Shown in pieces: positions 35,638 to 44,537 of a DNA stretch of 64,000 nt (position 1 is its first letter; each line of letters starts with the position of its first letter). The notes below the pieces were generated by a model. The model searched no databases. It was not told where the DNA came from and saw only the letters and a list, made by a program, of their open reading frames with translations. The DNA is taken from positions 1,370,641-1,434,640 of the forward strand of contig NZ_BMIC01000001.1 in assembly GCF_014641635.1 (NCBI RefSeq), given 5' to 3'. The stretch is from Aquaticitalea lipolytica (GTDB taxonomy: Bacteria; Bacteroidota; Bacteroidia; Flavobacteriales; Flavobacteriaceae). Both the position numbers and the translations under genes were made by a program.

Positions 35638-35645
35638 TAAATATA
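35638..35645 (-). promoter_or_regulatory. -7 element of the 35126 gene
   Basis: Minus-strand TATATTTA (TAnnTTTR), 26 bases upstream of the ATG at 35611. No -33 TTG at the right distance. Confidence 0.35.
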
Positions 35646-35671
35646 TGAAAATTAATTTATTACAAACAAAA

Positions 35672-35699
35672 AAGCCTCACTTTTTAAAAAGTGAGGCTT
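35672..35699. terminator. Terminator of the atp operon
   Basis: A perfect 28-base palindrome (left half AAGCCTCACTTTTT) 43 bases after the atpG stop, followed on the minus strand by T's. It closes the operon after atpG, confirming that atpD and atpC are not part of it. Confidence 0.88.
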
Positions 35700-35742
35700 A
35701 ATTTATATTACATCTCGCAGTACAGCGAAATTAAAAAATTTA

Positions 35743-36603
35743 TTAGTTATTCAATGCTTCAGCACCACCAACAATCTCTAAGATTTCATTAGTAATAGAA
35801 GCTTGACGCGCCTTATTGTAAGTTAATTTTAATTGATCTCTTAATTCAGTCGCATTATCAGTTGCCTTATGCATCGCTGTCATACGTGCACCATGCTCAC
35901 TAGCAAAAGAATCTCTTATAGCCTTAAACAATTGCGTTTTTAAAGACTTAGGAATTAATTGTTCAACTATTTCAACTTTAGAAGGTTCAAAAATATAATC
36001 TAAATTAACATTCGCGTCATTTGCCACAGGAACAATTGGTAAAAACTGCTCAGTCATTACTTCTTGAGTTGCAGCATTTTTAAATTTATTGTAAACAAGT
36101 TCAACTTTATCAAACTCACCAGATATAAATTTATCCATTAATAACTCAGCAATTTCTGCAACATTATCAAAAGTTAAATCATCATATATAGCACTTTTAT
36201 TTGCAATTACTTTGTTAGATTTTTTAAAAGCGTCATTAGCTTTTTTACCTAACACTAAAAATGATACTTCCTGATTTGCATAGGTAGTAGCCACTAAAGT
36301 ATTTACTTGCTTAATAATGTTAGAGTTGAACGCTCCAGCTAAACCTCTGTTAGAAGTGATAGGAACTATCAAAACTTTTTTAACTTCTCTTTGATTAGCA
36401 AATTTACTTCCTGAATCTGCATCTAACGTTGCACTTAAACTCTGTAAAAGCTCAGTTAGTTTATCAGAATAAGGACGCATTGCTGTAATAGCATCTTGTG
36501 CCTTTTTTAACTTTGCAGCAGATACCATTTTCATGGCACTAGTAATCTGCATCGTAGATGACACCGATGATATTCTGTTACGTATTTCTTTTAAGTTTGC
36601 CAT
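35743..36603 (-). CDS. atpG: ATP synthase F1, gamma subunit
   Basis: The central rotor stalk of F1, 286 residues. The N- and C-terminal helices that form the coiled coil are evident (NLKEIRNRISSVSSTMQITSAMKMVSAAKL and ARQASITNEILEIVGGAEAL), with the conserved SNRGLAGAFN in the globular part. It is the last gene of the operon; 55 bases separate it from atpA. Confidence 0.97.
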   Translation of the reverse strand: MANLKEIRNRISSVSSTMQITSAMKMVSAAKLKKAQDAITAMRPYSDKLTELLQSLSATLDADSGSKFANQREVKKVLIVPITSNRGLAGAFNSNIIKQVNTLVATTYANQEVSFLVLGKKANDAFKKSNKVIANKSAIYDDLTFDNVAEIAELLMDKFISGEFDKVELVYNKFKNAATQEVMTEQFLPIVPVANDANVNLDYIFEPSKVEIVEQLIPKSLKTQLFKAIRDSFASEHGARMTAMHKATDNATELRDQLKLTYNKARQASITNEILEIVGGAEALNN

Positions 36604-36658
36604 TTTACTATCCTAAATCTTTTCTTAAGAAAAGAAGTATTGGTTTATTGATTAGGTC

Positions 36659-38239
36659 TTACTTTCTGTACTTAGCTGATAATTCTTTAGCTACAGTAGT
36701 TAATGTATCTGTAACCTCATCAGTAAGTTTTCCTGCTTTTAAAGTGCTAAGTACATCTGCATGCTTAGCTTTTAAGAACTCAATGTAATCTCTTTCAAAT
36801 TCTTTAACCTTTTCAACAGGCACATCTCTTAATAAGTTTTTAGATCCTGCATAAATAATTGCAATTTGATCTTCAACTGTAAATGGATCATTTTGTGCTT
36901 GTTTTAAAATCTCCACGTTACGTTTTCCTTTTTCAATTACATTTAAAGTAACCGCATCAAGATCAGAACCAAACTTAGCGAATGCTTCTAATTCACGATA
37001 TTGTGCTTGGTCTAATTTTAAAGTACCTGCTACTTTTTTCATTGATTTAATCTGAGCATTTCCTCCTACACGAGATACTGAAATACCTACGTTAATTGCT
37101 GGACGAACACCAGAGTTAAATAAATCACCATCTAAGAAAATTTGACCGTCTGTAATAGAAATTACGTTGGTTGGAATATATGCTGATACGTCACCTGCTT
37201 GAGTTTCGATAATTGGTAATGCAGTTAACGAACCACCACCTTTAACGATAGATTTTAATGAATCTGGTAAATCGTTCATGTTTTTAGCAATCTCATCATT
37301 TGCAATAACTTTTGCAGAACGCTCTAATAAACGAGAGTGTAAGTAGAAAACGTCTCCAGGATATGCCTCACGTCCTGGTGGGCGACGTAATAATAAAGAT
37401 ACCTCACGGTAAGCTACAGCTTGCTTAGATAAATCATCATAAACAATTAATGCAGGACGACCAGTATCTCTAAAATACTCACCAATTGCAGCACCAGCGA
37501 AAGGCGCATATACTTGCATAGGTGCAGGATCTGATGCGTTTGCTGCTACTATTGTAGTATAAGCCAAAGCTCCTTTTTCTTCTAATGTTTTTGCAATTAA
37601 AGCTACTGTAGATGCTTTCTGACCTACTGCAACATATATACAATATACAGGCTCACCTGCATCATAAAATTCTTTTTGATTTAAAATGGTATCAATACAA
37701 ACCGCTGTTTTACCAGTTTGACGGTCACCAATAACCAACTCACGTTGACCACGACCTACAGGAATCATCGCATCGATTGACTTAATACCTGTTTGTAATG
37801 GCTCAGTAACTGGCTGACGAAAAATAACTCCAGGCGCTTTACGCTCTAAAGGCATTTCATAAAGTTTACCTCCAATTGGTCCTTTACCATCTATTGGGTT
37901 ACCAAGTGTATCAACAACACGCCCAACAATCTCTTCTCCAACTTTTAAAGAAGCGATACGATTAGTACGTTTTACTGTTGATCCTTCGCTAATTGTCTTT
38001 GAAGGTCCTAATAATACAACACCTACGTTATCTTCTTCAAGATTCAATACGATGCCTTCAAGACCATCAGCAAATTCAACTAATTCTCCATATTGAACGT
38101 TTGATAATCCATAAACACGTGCAATACCATCTCCAACAGTTAGTACTGTTCCTACTTCGTCTAATGAAGCACTTGCTTCAAAACCTGAAAGTTGTTGCTT
38201 TAAGATTGCTGAAATTTCAGCTGGTTTTACTTCTGCCAT
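36659..38239 (-). CDS. atpA: ATP synthase F1, alpha subunit
   Basis: The non-catalytic nucleotide-binding subunit of F1, 526 residues, slightly longer than in E. coli (513). Walker A GDRQTGKT near residue 170, and the alpha-specific arginine finger region with [14 protein letters not shown]. It partners the beta subunit, whose gene is not in the window. Confidence 0.98.
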   Translation of the reverse strand: MAEVKPAEISAILKQQLSGFEASASLDEVGTVLTVGDGIARVYGLSNVQYGELVEFADGLEGIVLNLEEDNVGVVLLGPSKTISEGSTVKRTNRIASLKVGEEIVGRVVDTLGNPIDGKGPIGGKLYEMPLERKAPGVIFRQPVTEPLQTGIKSIDAMIPVGRGQRELVIGDRQTGKTAVCIDTILNQKEFYDAGEPVYCIYVAVGQKASTVALIAKTLEEKGALAYTTIVAANASDPAPMQVYAPFAGAAIGEYFRDTGRPALIVYDDLSKQAVAYREVSLLLRRPPGREAYPGDVFYLHSRLLERSAKVIANDEIAKNMNDLPDSLKSIVKGGGSLTALPIIETQAGDVSAYIPTNVISITDGQIFLDGDLFNSGVRPAINVGISVSRVGGNAQIKSMKKVAGTLKLDQAQYRELEAFAKFGSDLDAVTLNVIEKGKRNVEILKQAQNDPFTVEDQIAIIYAGSKNLLRDVPVEKVKEFERDYIEFLKAKHADVLSTLKAGKLTDEVTDTLTTVAKELSAKYRK

Positions 38240-38281
38240 TTTTATTAATTTTAAATTCAGAATTGAAAAATCTGAATCATT

Positions 38282-38818
38282 TTAGTTTAATGTAAATTCT
38301 CTTTTTAGTTTACTCAATTTATTAGCAATACTAGCATTGTATTGAATGTCTCCAACACGTAAAATAAAGCCTCCAAGAATTGATTCATCAATGATGCTTT
38401 CAATCTCAGCGTCTTTACCTGTTAGTTCTTTAACTTTAGCTAATACTTTAGTTTTTAAATCGTCTGTTAAAGCTACTGCTGTTGTTACTTTTGCAACTTG
38501 AGTTCCTTGAGACTGATCAAATAACTGATTATATTTTTGAGCGACATCACCTAAAATATTAATACGCTTATTTTCAATAAGTGTATCTATTAGGTTAACG
38601 CTTAACTTGTTTAAATCTTTAAATACTGCTAGTAAAGCAGATTTTTTTGTTGCAGTACGAACAATAGGGCTTTGTAGCATATCGCTTAAGTCTTTGCTCG
38701 TCGAAACAGCATTAGCAATAGCTTTCATGTCTGTATTAACAATTTCTGCTGATTTTTGATCTTTTGCTAGATCAAAAATTGCTTTTGCGTATCGTATTGC
38801 TGCTCTTGTTTGTGCCAT
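38282..38818 (-). CDS. atpH: ATP synthase F1, delta subunit
   Basis: The stator cap subunit, 178 residues (OSCP/delta family). N-terminal helical domain (AAIRYAKAIFDLAKDQ) and the C-terminal signature ILGGFILRVGDIQYNASI. It is flanked by atpF (9 bases) and atpA (42 bases). Confidence 0.95.
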   Translation of the reverse strand: MAQTRAAIRYAKAIFDLAKDQKSAEIVNTDMKAIANAVSTSKDLSDMLQSPIVRTATKKSALLAVFKDLNKLSVNLIDTLIENKRINILGDVAQKYNQLFDQSQGTQVAKVTTAVALTDDLKTKVLAKVKELTGKDAEIESIIDESILGGFILRVGDIQYNASIANKLSKLKREFTLN

Positions 38819-38827
38819 TTCTTAAAT

Positions 38828-39322
38828 TTAGTTTAGTGTTGCTTCACTTAACATAGACTCAACTAATTTCAATTGTTTGTCTTTGTTAGATAATTCTTCA
38901 CGCACTACTTTTTCTGCAATATCAACTGATAAGCTAGCAACTTGGTTTCTAAGTTCAGCCATAGCTGCCTTTTTCTCACTTTCTATTGCTGTTTGTGCTT
39001 GCTCAATCATTTTTGCCGCTTGAGTTTGTGCTTCCCCTTTTGCATCAGCAATCATCTTAGCTTTAATTTCGCGCGCCTCTTTTAACATAGCTTCACGCTC
39101 AGCACGTGCTTCATTAAGAATACGCTCATTATCAGCTTTAAGATTTTCCATTTCTTTACGAGCATTTTCAGCAGAAGCTAAAGCGCTTTTAATCCCTTCT
39201 TCTCTGTCTTCAACGGCTCCTAAAATTGGTTTCCAAGCGAATTTTCTTAAAATCAAAAGCAAAAACAAAAATGTAATTGCTGTCCAGAATACAAGTCCAA
39301 AACCTGGTGTAATTAACTCCAT
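38828..39322 (-). CDS. atpF: ATP synthase F0, b subunit
   Basis: The peripheral stalk, 164 residues: one N-terminal membrane helix (about 7-25, GLVFWTAITFLFLLLILRKFAW) then a long charged coiled coil (ENARKEMENLKADNERILNEA onward) reaching to the delta subunit. Only one b-type gene is present in the operon. Confidence 0.96.
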   Translation of the reverse strand: MELITPGFGLVFWTAITFLFLLLILRKFAWKPILGAVEDREEGIKSALASAENARKEMENLKADNERILNEARAEREAMLKEAREIKAKMIADAKGEAQTQAAKMIEQAQTAIESEKKAAMAELRNQVASLSVDIAEKVVREELSNKDKQLKLVESMLSEATLN

Positions 39323-39360
39323 TTTCTTTATTTATTTATAATTTAAATTTTAGTTTAAAA

Positions 39361-39389
39361 TACAGAGGCAACCAACCGTTACCTCTGTA
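39361..39389. promoter_or_regulatory. Hairpin between atpE and atpF
   Basis: TACAGAGG and CCTCTGTA arms, extended inward by AAC/GTT across one mismatch, in the 81-base gap after atpE. The run of T's on the minus strand is poor (TTTTAAAC). It looks like an mRNA-stabilising or partial attenuation hairpin that could give more c subunit than the other proteins. Confidence 0.6.
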
Positions 39390-39403
39390 TTTAATAATCA
39401 TAA

Positions 39404-39610
39404 TTAAACGATTAATGCAGCAACAACACCAAATAGTGCTACCGCTTCTACGAAAGCTGCTAAAATAAGCGCTGAAGTTTGGATTTTTCCTTGGATTTCT
39501 GGTTGACGTGCCATGGCATCCATAGCTGATCCACCAATTCTTCCAATTCCCATTCCTGCTCCGATTGCTGCTAAACCAGCTCCGATTGCTGCGATTCCTG
39601 TAATAGTCAT
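39404..39610 (-). CDS. atpE: ATP synthase F0, c subunit
   Basis: The rotor ring proteolipid, 68 residues, two membrane helices with the polar loop ARQPE. The ion-binding carboxylate is E55 in AAFVEAVALFG. The following residue is Ala rather than Thr/Ser, and the helix-1 partner Gln of sodium types is not evident, so a proton ring is most likely. The N-terminal glycine-rich helix is typical. Confidence 0.97.
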   Translation of the reverse strand: MTITGIAAIGAGLAAIGAGMGIGRIGGSAMDAMARQPEIQGKIQTSALILAAFVEAVALFGVVAALIV

Positions 39611-39630
39611 AGTTATAAAATTTAAATTAA

Positions 39631-40716
39631 TTAATGATGTGCTTCTTCGGTCGCCATACCAATATACAAGGCAGACAACACGGTAAATATATAGGCTTGA
39701 ATTGCGGTAACCACAATTTCTATTAATCCGATAAATAATGAAAATGCTACAGATACTGGCGCTACTGCAATAGTCTCAAAAATAAATATTAAAGACATTA
39801 ACGCTAATATAATTATATGTCCAGCAGTAATGTTGGCAAATAAACGAATCATTAAAGAGATAGGTTTAACAAACATTCCTACAATTTCTATAGGCATTAA
39901 AAATATTTTCATTGGTATTGGAACTCCTGGCATCCAGAAAATGTGTTTCCAGTAATTTTTATTTCCGCTAACATTGACAACTATAAAAGTAAATACTGCC
40001 AACGTAAGAGTAAATGCAATATTACCACTAACGTTTGCACCATTTAAAATAGGTATTAACCCAAAAATATTATTAACCCAGATAAAGAAAAAGATTGTCA
40101 ACAAAAATGGCATATACTTTTTGTACTTATGATCACCAATCATTGGTTTAGCAATATCATCTCTTACAAAAACAATAAGTGGCTCTATGAAACCTGCGAT
40201 TCCTGTTGGTACATTATCTTCAGTTTTTTTGTAGCGTCTAGCTGATAAAATAAAAATTGATAGTAATACTAAAACAGACACCCACATCATAAAGACGTTT
40301 CTTGTTATTGAGAAATCTAAAGGCATTGATGCATTTGTTGGGTGATGCTCATCATCAAAAGCAACTTCATTAGCATCTGCATTTAATTGATATATTTTTT
40401 CGTGAAACTTCACGAATTTTTGACCATCTTTTTTAACTATATGGTGACCCGAATCATCATGATGAAATTCGCTAGACATAAACACTGTCAACCCATTATC
40501 AGTATAAAGAATAATAGGTAAAGCAATAGTTACTGGTTTTTCATTCCAATCAAAAACATGAAATTCATGAGCATCCTTAACGTGATGCATAATCATTTCT
40601 TTAGCATTGAACCCTTCCTTTTCTTGGTCTTTATTATCTTCTGAAGCAAACCCAACTGTTGTGATTACTGTAGAAAAAACTAAAAATAATACGGTTCTTA
40701 AAGTGTTTAATGTCAT
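39631..40716 (-). CDS. atpB: ATP synthase F0, a subunit with N-terminal extension
   Basis: The proton-channel stator subunit, 361 residues, about 90 longer than in E. coli. The core from about residue 135 has the helices and the essential Arg in MIRLFANITAGH (near 290). The extra N-terminal part begins with a signal-like sequence (TLRTVLFLVFSTVITTVGFASED) and has a His- and Asp-rich region (MIMHHVKDAHEFHVFDW, FHHDDSGHH) expected in the periplasm. This extended form is known in Bacteroidota. It begins the F0F1 operon behind a near-perfect promoter. Confidence 0.95.
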   Translation of the reverse strand: MTLNTLRTVLFLVFSTVITTVGFASEDNKDQEKEGFNAKEMIMHHVKDAHEFHVFDWNEKPVTIALPIILYTDNGLTVFMSSEFHHDDSGHHIVKKDGQKFVKFHEKIYQLNADANEVAFDDEHHPTNASMPLDFSITRNVFMMWVSVLVLLSIFILSARRYKKTEDNVPTGIAGFIEPLIVFVRDDIAKPMIGDHKYKKYMPFLLTIFFFIWVNNIFGLIPILNGANVSGNIAFTLTLAVFTFIVVNVSGNKNYWKHIFWMPGVPIPMKIFLMPIEIVGMFVKPISLMIRLFANITAGHIIILALMSLIFIFETIAVAPVSVAFSLFIGLIEIVVTAIQAYIFTVLSALYIGMATEEAHH

Positions 40717-40754
40717 TATGAATTGCTTAAAAATTCCTTGCTCTAAATTCCGTG

Positions 40755-40784
40755 CAAATGTACGTACATTATATTAATTGTCAA
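40755..40784 (-). promoter_or_regulatory. atpB operon promoter
   Basis: Minus-strand TTTG (40782-40785) with TTG 19 bases from TACATTTG (40755-40762): a full match to both Bacteroidota elements. It predicts a start near 40750 and a leader of about 33 bases. It is the best promoter in the window, as expected for ATP synthase. Confidence 0.85.
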
Positions 40785-40840
40785 ACACTTTTTTAATGAT
40801 TATTAAAAGCCTTATTTTTTAAGGGTATAGATGTGTTTTA

Positions 40841-41242
40841 TTAAGCGTTTTTCTGAAGAAAAAGAGTAAGGGAATAGACTTCAAAAAACAAGTACAAGAA
40901 GTAAGGAATAAAAAAATTAAACACGTCTGCTTGTTTTTTTTCTAAATCAGACATTAATAATGGTAGTAAAAACAAAATAGCTAATGCCATTTTTAAAAAA
41001 GTGCTTACCATAAACGTATTGAAAATATCTTTTTTTCCATTAGAGTATTTGTAATTAATAACAGTGTATAATAGTGTAGTAATCACAAAATGAAATGTAT
41101 AAATTTGCCATAAAGGAAAGAAAAAAGCACTAGAATCAGCGAAATAAGACACTAAATACGCGTGTATTGCGAATACAACTAAAGTGAAAATTATATTCTG
41201 AACTAAAAATGATAGTTGTCTTGATTTAAATGCTTGATTCAT
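40841..41242 (-). CDS. Membrane protein next to ATP synthase genes (DUF6168-like)
   Basis: A 133-residue protein with four membrane helices (FLVQNIIFTLVVFAIHAYL, WQIYTFHFVITTLLYTVI, FLKMALAILFLLPLL, FIPYFLYLFFEVYSLTLF). The family DUF6168 seems likely from its position and topology, but I am not certain. The ATG at 41242 lies one base after the stop of the AtpZ/AtpI-like gene; the frame from 41287 would overlap that gene deeply. The position matches the AtpI-like region upstream of atpB in other bacteria, so a role in ATP synthase assembly is possible. Confidence 0.7.
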   Translation of the reverse strand: MNQAFKSRQLSFLVQNIIFTLVVFAIHAYLVSYFADSSAFFFPLWQIYTFHFVITTLLYTVINYKYSNGKKDIFNTFMVSTFLKMALAILFLLPLLMSDLEKKQADVFNFFIPYFLYLFFEVYSLTLFLQKNA

Positions 41243-41243
41243 A

Positions 41244-41486
41244 TTATTTATCGTCTTTTGAAGCTGCAATAATCTGCCTAATAACAAATAGCATAGACAC
41301 TATTACAGAGGTCAAAGATAATACTAAAGTAAATAGATTATGGTTGTTTGGAAACTTTTCGTCTAGTTTTACACCTGCAAAAGCACCAATACCAATAATT
41401 ATAATCATTTGTATAGCTATGCCTGAATATTTTGCGTAAGAATTAAGCTGATTGCTCTTCTTTTTGTGGTCTTTGTCCTCCGCCAT
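41244..41486 (-). CDS. AtpZ/AtpI-like ATP synthase accessory protein
   Basis: An 80-residue protein with two membrane helices (YSGIAIQMIIIIGIGAFAGVKLD and LVLSLTSVIVSMLFVIRQI) and the family pattern GxxxGxxLDxxF between them. AtpZ/AtpI proteins help c-ring assembly or magnesium supply for ATP synthase. Its start is inside the bactofilin gene, in another frame, with 44 shared bases. The lack of a later in-frame ATG supports this start. Confidence 0.85.
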   Translation of the reverse strand: MAEDKDHKKKSNQLNSYAKYSGIAIQMIIIIGIGAFAGVKLDEKFPNNHNLFTLVLSLTSVIVSMLFVIRQIIAASKDDK

Positions 41487-41862
41487 TATTAAGCTCTTTT
41501 ATAGACCCTTTCATTACACATGTGGCATTAAATGTTGCGCCAGGCTCAACTGCTAATTTTCCAACTTCAACTTCGCCTTCAACATAAGCTGACGATTTTA
41601 AAGTTAATGTATCTGAAAGGCTTAATTTTCCAGAAAATTTACCTTCAATATCGGCATTAGCACTTGTTAATGTACCTTTTATATAGCCTGTTTTTCCTAA
41701 AACAACTTTACCTGGTGTTTTTACGTTGCCTTGTACAGTTCCTTCTATTCTAAAGTCGCCATCACTAACAATATCACCTGTAATATTTGTGCCATGCGCT
41801 ATTGTGTTTTGTTGAGTTAAAGTTTCTGTTGCCATTTTTCCTTTTTTAGTACCTGAAAACAT
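41443..41862 (-). CDS. Bactofilin (polymer-forming cytoskeletal protein)
   Basis: A 139-residue bactofilin: a beta-helical core made of short repeats (GDIVSDGDFRIEGTVQGNVK, then KVVLGKTGYIKGTL, ADIEGKFSGKLSLSDT, VEGEVEVGKLAVEPG) flanked by short disordered tails. Bactofilins form nucleotide-free filaments at the membrane that place cell-wall enzymes. The C-terminal tail (GGGQRPQKEEQSA) is encoded by bases that also encode the start of the AtpZ-like protein. The gene lies 14 bases after porW. Confidence 0.9.
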   Translation of the reverse strand: MFSGTKKGKMATETLTQQNTIAHGTNITGDIVSDGDFRIEGTVQGNVKTPGKVVLGKTGYIKGTLTSANADIEGKFSGKLSLSDTLTLKSSAYVEGEVEVGKLAVEPGATFNATCVMKGSIKELNNGGGQRPQKEEQSA

Positions 41863-41876
41863 AGGGATTATTAAGT

Positions 41877-44423
41877 TTATTGAGATTCTAGATACTCACT
41901 TAGGTTTTTATGCCTTTGTAGTATCTCATAATTTGGAGATGAAATTGCAAAATAAGGTCTGACTATTTTAGACTTGCGTTCTTTAAGCAACTCTCCAAAC
42001 CCTTTTGCTCCTTCTATACTTTTTAGACCATGAACAACAACAAAAGTAGTAGTGTTGTTGTAAACATCTACAGAAGATGAAAGGTCAAAATATTTTATCT
42101 GTTCTATTTCTTCGTTTAGCTTTTTTATAAATTCATTAATATCTTCACCTGATGTCTTATCAAATTGATAAATTACATTGAAGTTTTTGCCTTGATTATT
42201 ATCAACAAACGCTTTGTTTTCAAGTATTGGTATAACCACTTGCATTATTTCTTGAGCTTGTTTTCCTTCTGGCGAATTTGGGTATGATAATGAAATGAAA
42301 CTTACGCCTTCTTTATAGGCTTCAAAGCCATATAAGCGTCCTTTTGCAGATGCTTTTAATATTTCAAATTTTGGAACTATAGGATCGCCTTCAAAATCAG
42401 AAATATATTTTTCAGATTGAGTTATTACATCTTGAAACTTTTGTCCTTCATATTGCTCGTAAAGTTTTTCATAAAGGCTTTCTGGGCTTTTTTCATCTTT
42501 TGCTAAGCCTGAAGAAGGGTTTTTAAGCAGTTCTGCATAACGAGAGTCTGGGTAATTAGATATTATGTCGTTTTTAGCTATTTCAGCTTCGTCGCTTAAA
42601 TTAAGCTCTTCGTATATTTTATATAAATTATATTTTGCAGGAAGGATTAAACGCTCTTCAGGATTGTTTTTTAACAATTGCTGAAGTTTGTTTTTAGCAA
42701 GGTTAAGTTCTTTAAACTTTTCTTTATAAATAACACCTAATTGATAATAGGCAAAGTTTCTATCTTTTGATAAACTATCGATTACTTTTTGATCGGTCGG
42801 AATTTTTGCAATATAAAACTCTGGATTAAAAAGTTCTTCTTCTGTAGCATCAGTAAATAATGTGTTTATCACTTCATCGTTTCTAGAAATTGTTCTAGTG
42901 TCAGAACGTCTCCAATTATCTTTTAATGAGCGCTCTCCCCAAATTTTTAAAAACTCATTTTTACCAAACGCAACAGTAGTTGGGTTATAAAAGTAAAATT
43001 GTTGCTTTCCTTGATTTGATGATGCTTCAGCTCTGTTTATTCCTTTATTAACTTCATCAATTGTCTTTAACCCTGTGTTTTGGAGTTTTCTTGCTTCTTC
43101 TTTGTCTTTAATTTCTTGAGCTTTTGCTTTTAACTCATCTGTATACGTTGTAAAATATGCTAATTTATCTGCTGCAGAAAGGTTTACTAAATTGAGAATA
43201 CTATCATTAACCTGAGCTATTGTTTCGTAGTAAATTACATCTTCTAAGTTGTCTCTTTTTCGTTTAATTGTACGATATGGTTTTGAATTTAGCACCATAT
43301 TATTCATTGTGCTATCATAATAGGCTCCTGCAATTTTATATTCAGAATTATCAAAACTCATATCACCAAGTATAGAGTAATCAAAAGCCTTTAATTGCTT
43401 ATCACTTGTTGGCGATCTGAGTGATTTATTATAATACGCAATTGCCAACGAGTCCGATTTGTTGGTTCTATGATATTCTGCTATTTGATAATAAATTTTA
43501 CCTAAAAATGGTCTGTTTTCTCTGTCTTCTTCTAAATCGGTTAAATACTCCAAAAACTCAAGTTTATTACCATTTTCGTAATCGAAGTTATTTGCTTTTG
43601 CTAAATGCGCATTAATATAATATGCTCTAGGTATTTTGCGATGTAGTTCTATAACCTTATCAAATGCTAAATTAGCACTGTCTTTATAACCAAACTCATT
43701 ATATAATTGACCTCTTATGTAATTGTAACGTGCTTTTTCGTTGTTTTTTTTCGTGTAGCTAGCTGCTATTTCCAATTGGGTTAAAGCACTATCTTTAGAT
43801 TTTGTGTTTATGTAGGCTTGAGCTAGACTAGATGTAGCGTCTGCTAAATCTTGATCGTCCAATACTTCTTGCTCTAATAAACGCTTTAGATTTTTTATAG
43901 CTAAATCGGTATTTTCCATACGAATATTAGCTTTTTCTCTCCAAACTTTTGCTTCATTTATTTTGTCGCTAGCAGGATATTTATAAAGTATATAATTAAA
44001 TGCCTCTAATGAAGGAACAAACCTTTGGTCAAAATAACGTGCTTTGCCTAGAAGCAAATACGCCTCATCTATTTGAGGATTTTTTTCTTTCCCCTGAATA
44101 TTCATTCCGTGTGTTTGAACTGCTTTAACAGCTTTCTCTTCTGCACGTTCAAAATCTGCGTTTTTAGATTGTCCTGGCAATAAAATTTCATCCGACAACT
44201 GCATGCGCTCTACTGGAAGTAACTCCCAATAGTTATCTGTAAAAGCATCATCAACAGTTGCTCTCCCATTTTCTAAAGCAATATTACCATTATAAAGAAT
44301 GTTATATTTTGTACCTAGAGCATGAAAGTTACGATTGATAAACTTATCCTTCTTTCGCGAACAGCTTGTTACCATTAACGCAGTGCAAAATATTATAAGT
44401 ATGGCTTTTAAAGATGTATTCAA
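41877..44423 (-). CDS. porW: T9SS/gliding lipoprotein PorW/SprE
   Basis: An 848-residue lipoprotein (signal peptide with VTSC, Cys21) full of TPR repeats, of the PorW/SprE family required for type IX secretion in Porphyromonas and Flavobacterium. The start of the mature part, FINRNFHALGTKYNILYNGN, and the conserved C-terminal block (KFEILKASAKGRL, then ISSPNYEILQ) fit SprE. PorW links the outer ring to the PorLM motor. The start codon is TTG at 44423. The two T9SS-sorted proteases in the window would depend on it. Confidence 0.9.
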   Translation of the reverse strand: MNTSLKAILIIFCTALMVTSCSRKKDKFINRNFHALGTKYNILYNGNIALENGRATVDDAFTDNYWELLPVERMQLSDEILLPGQSKNADFERAEEKAVKAVQTHGMNIQGKEKNPQIDEAYLLLGKARYFDQRFVPSLEAFNYILYKYPASDKINEAKVWREKANIRMENTDLAIKNLKRLLEQEVLDDQDLADATSSLAQAYINTKSKDSALTQLEIAASYTKKNNEKARYNYIRGQLYNEFGYKDSANLAFDKVIELHRKIPRAYYINAHLAKANNFDYENGNKLEFLEYLTDLEEDRENRPFLGKIYYQIAEYHRTNKSDSLAIAYYNKSLRSPTSDKQLKAFDYSILGDMSFDNSEYKIAGAYYDSTMNNMVLNSKPYRTIKRKRDNLEDVIYYETIAQVNDSILNLVNLSAADKLAYFTTYTDELKAKAQEIKDKEEARKLQNTGLKTIDEVNKGINRAEASSNQGKQQFYFYNPTTVAFGKNEFLKIWGERSLKDNWRRSDTRTISRNDEVINTLFTDATEEELFNPEFYIAKIPTDQKVIDSLSKDRNFAYYQLGVIYKEKFKELNLAKNKLQQLLKNNPEERLILPAKYNLYKIYEELNLSDEAEIAKNDIISNYPDSRYAELLKNPSSGLAKDEKSPESLYEKLYEQYEGQKFQDVITQSEKYISDFEGDPIVPKFEILKASAKGRLYGFEAYKEGVSFISLSYPNSPEGKQAQEIMQVVIPILENKAFVDNNQGKNFNVIYQFDKTSGEDINEFIKKLNEEIEQIKYFDLSSSVDVYNNTTTFVVVHGLKSIEGAKGFGELLKERKSKIVRPYFAISSPNYEILQRHKNLSEYLESQ

Positions 44424-44537
44424 CGTGGTTGTTATTTGGTTAATAGATAACTAAAAACGTCTACAAATATTATGTAGTGCTGTAAAAATAAGCATCTTTT
44501 TGAATTATTGAGAAAAAATGAATGACTTTTAGCCGAG

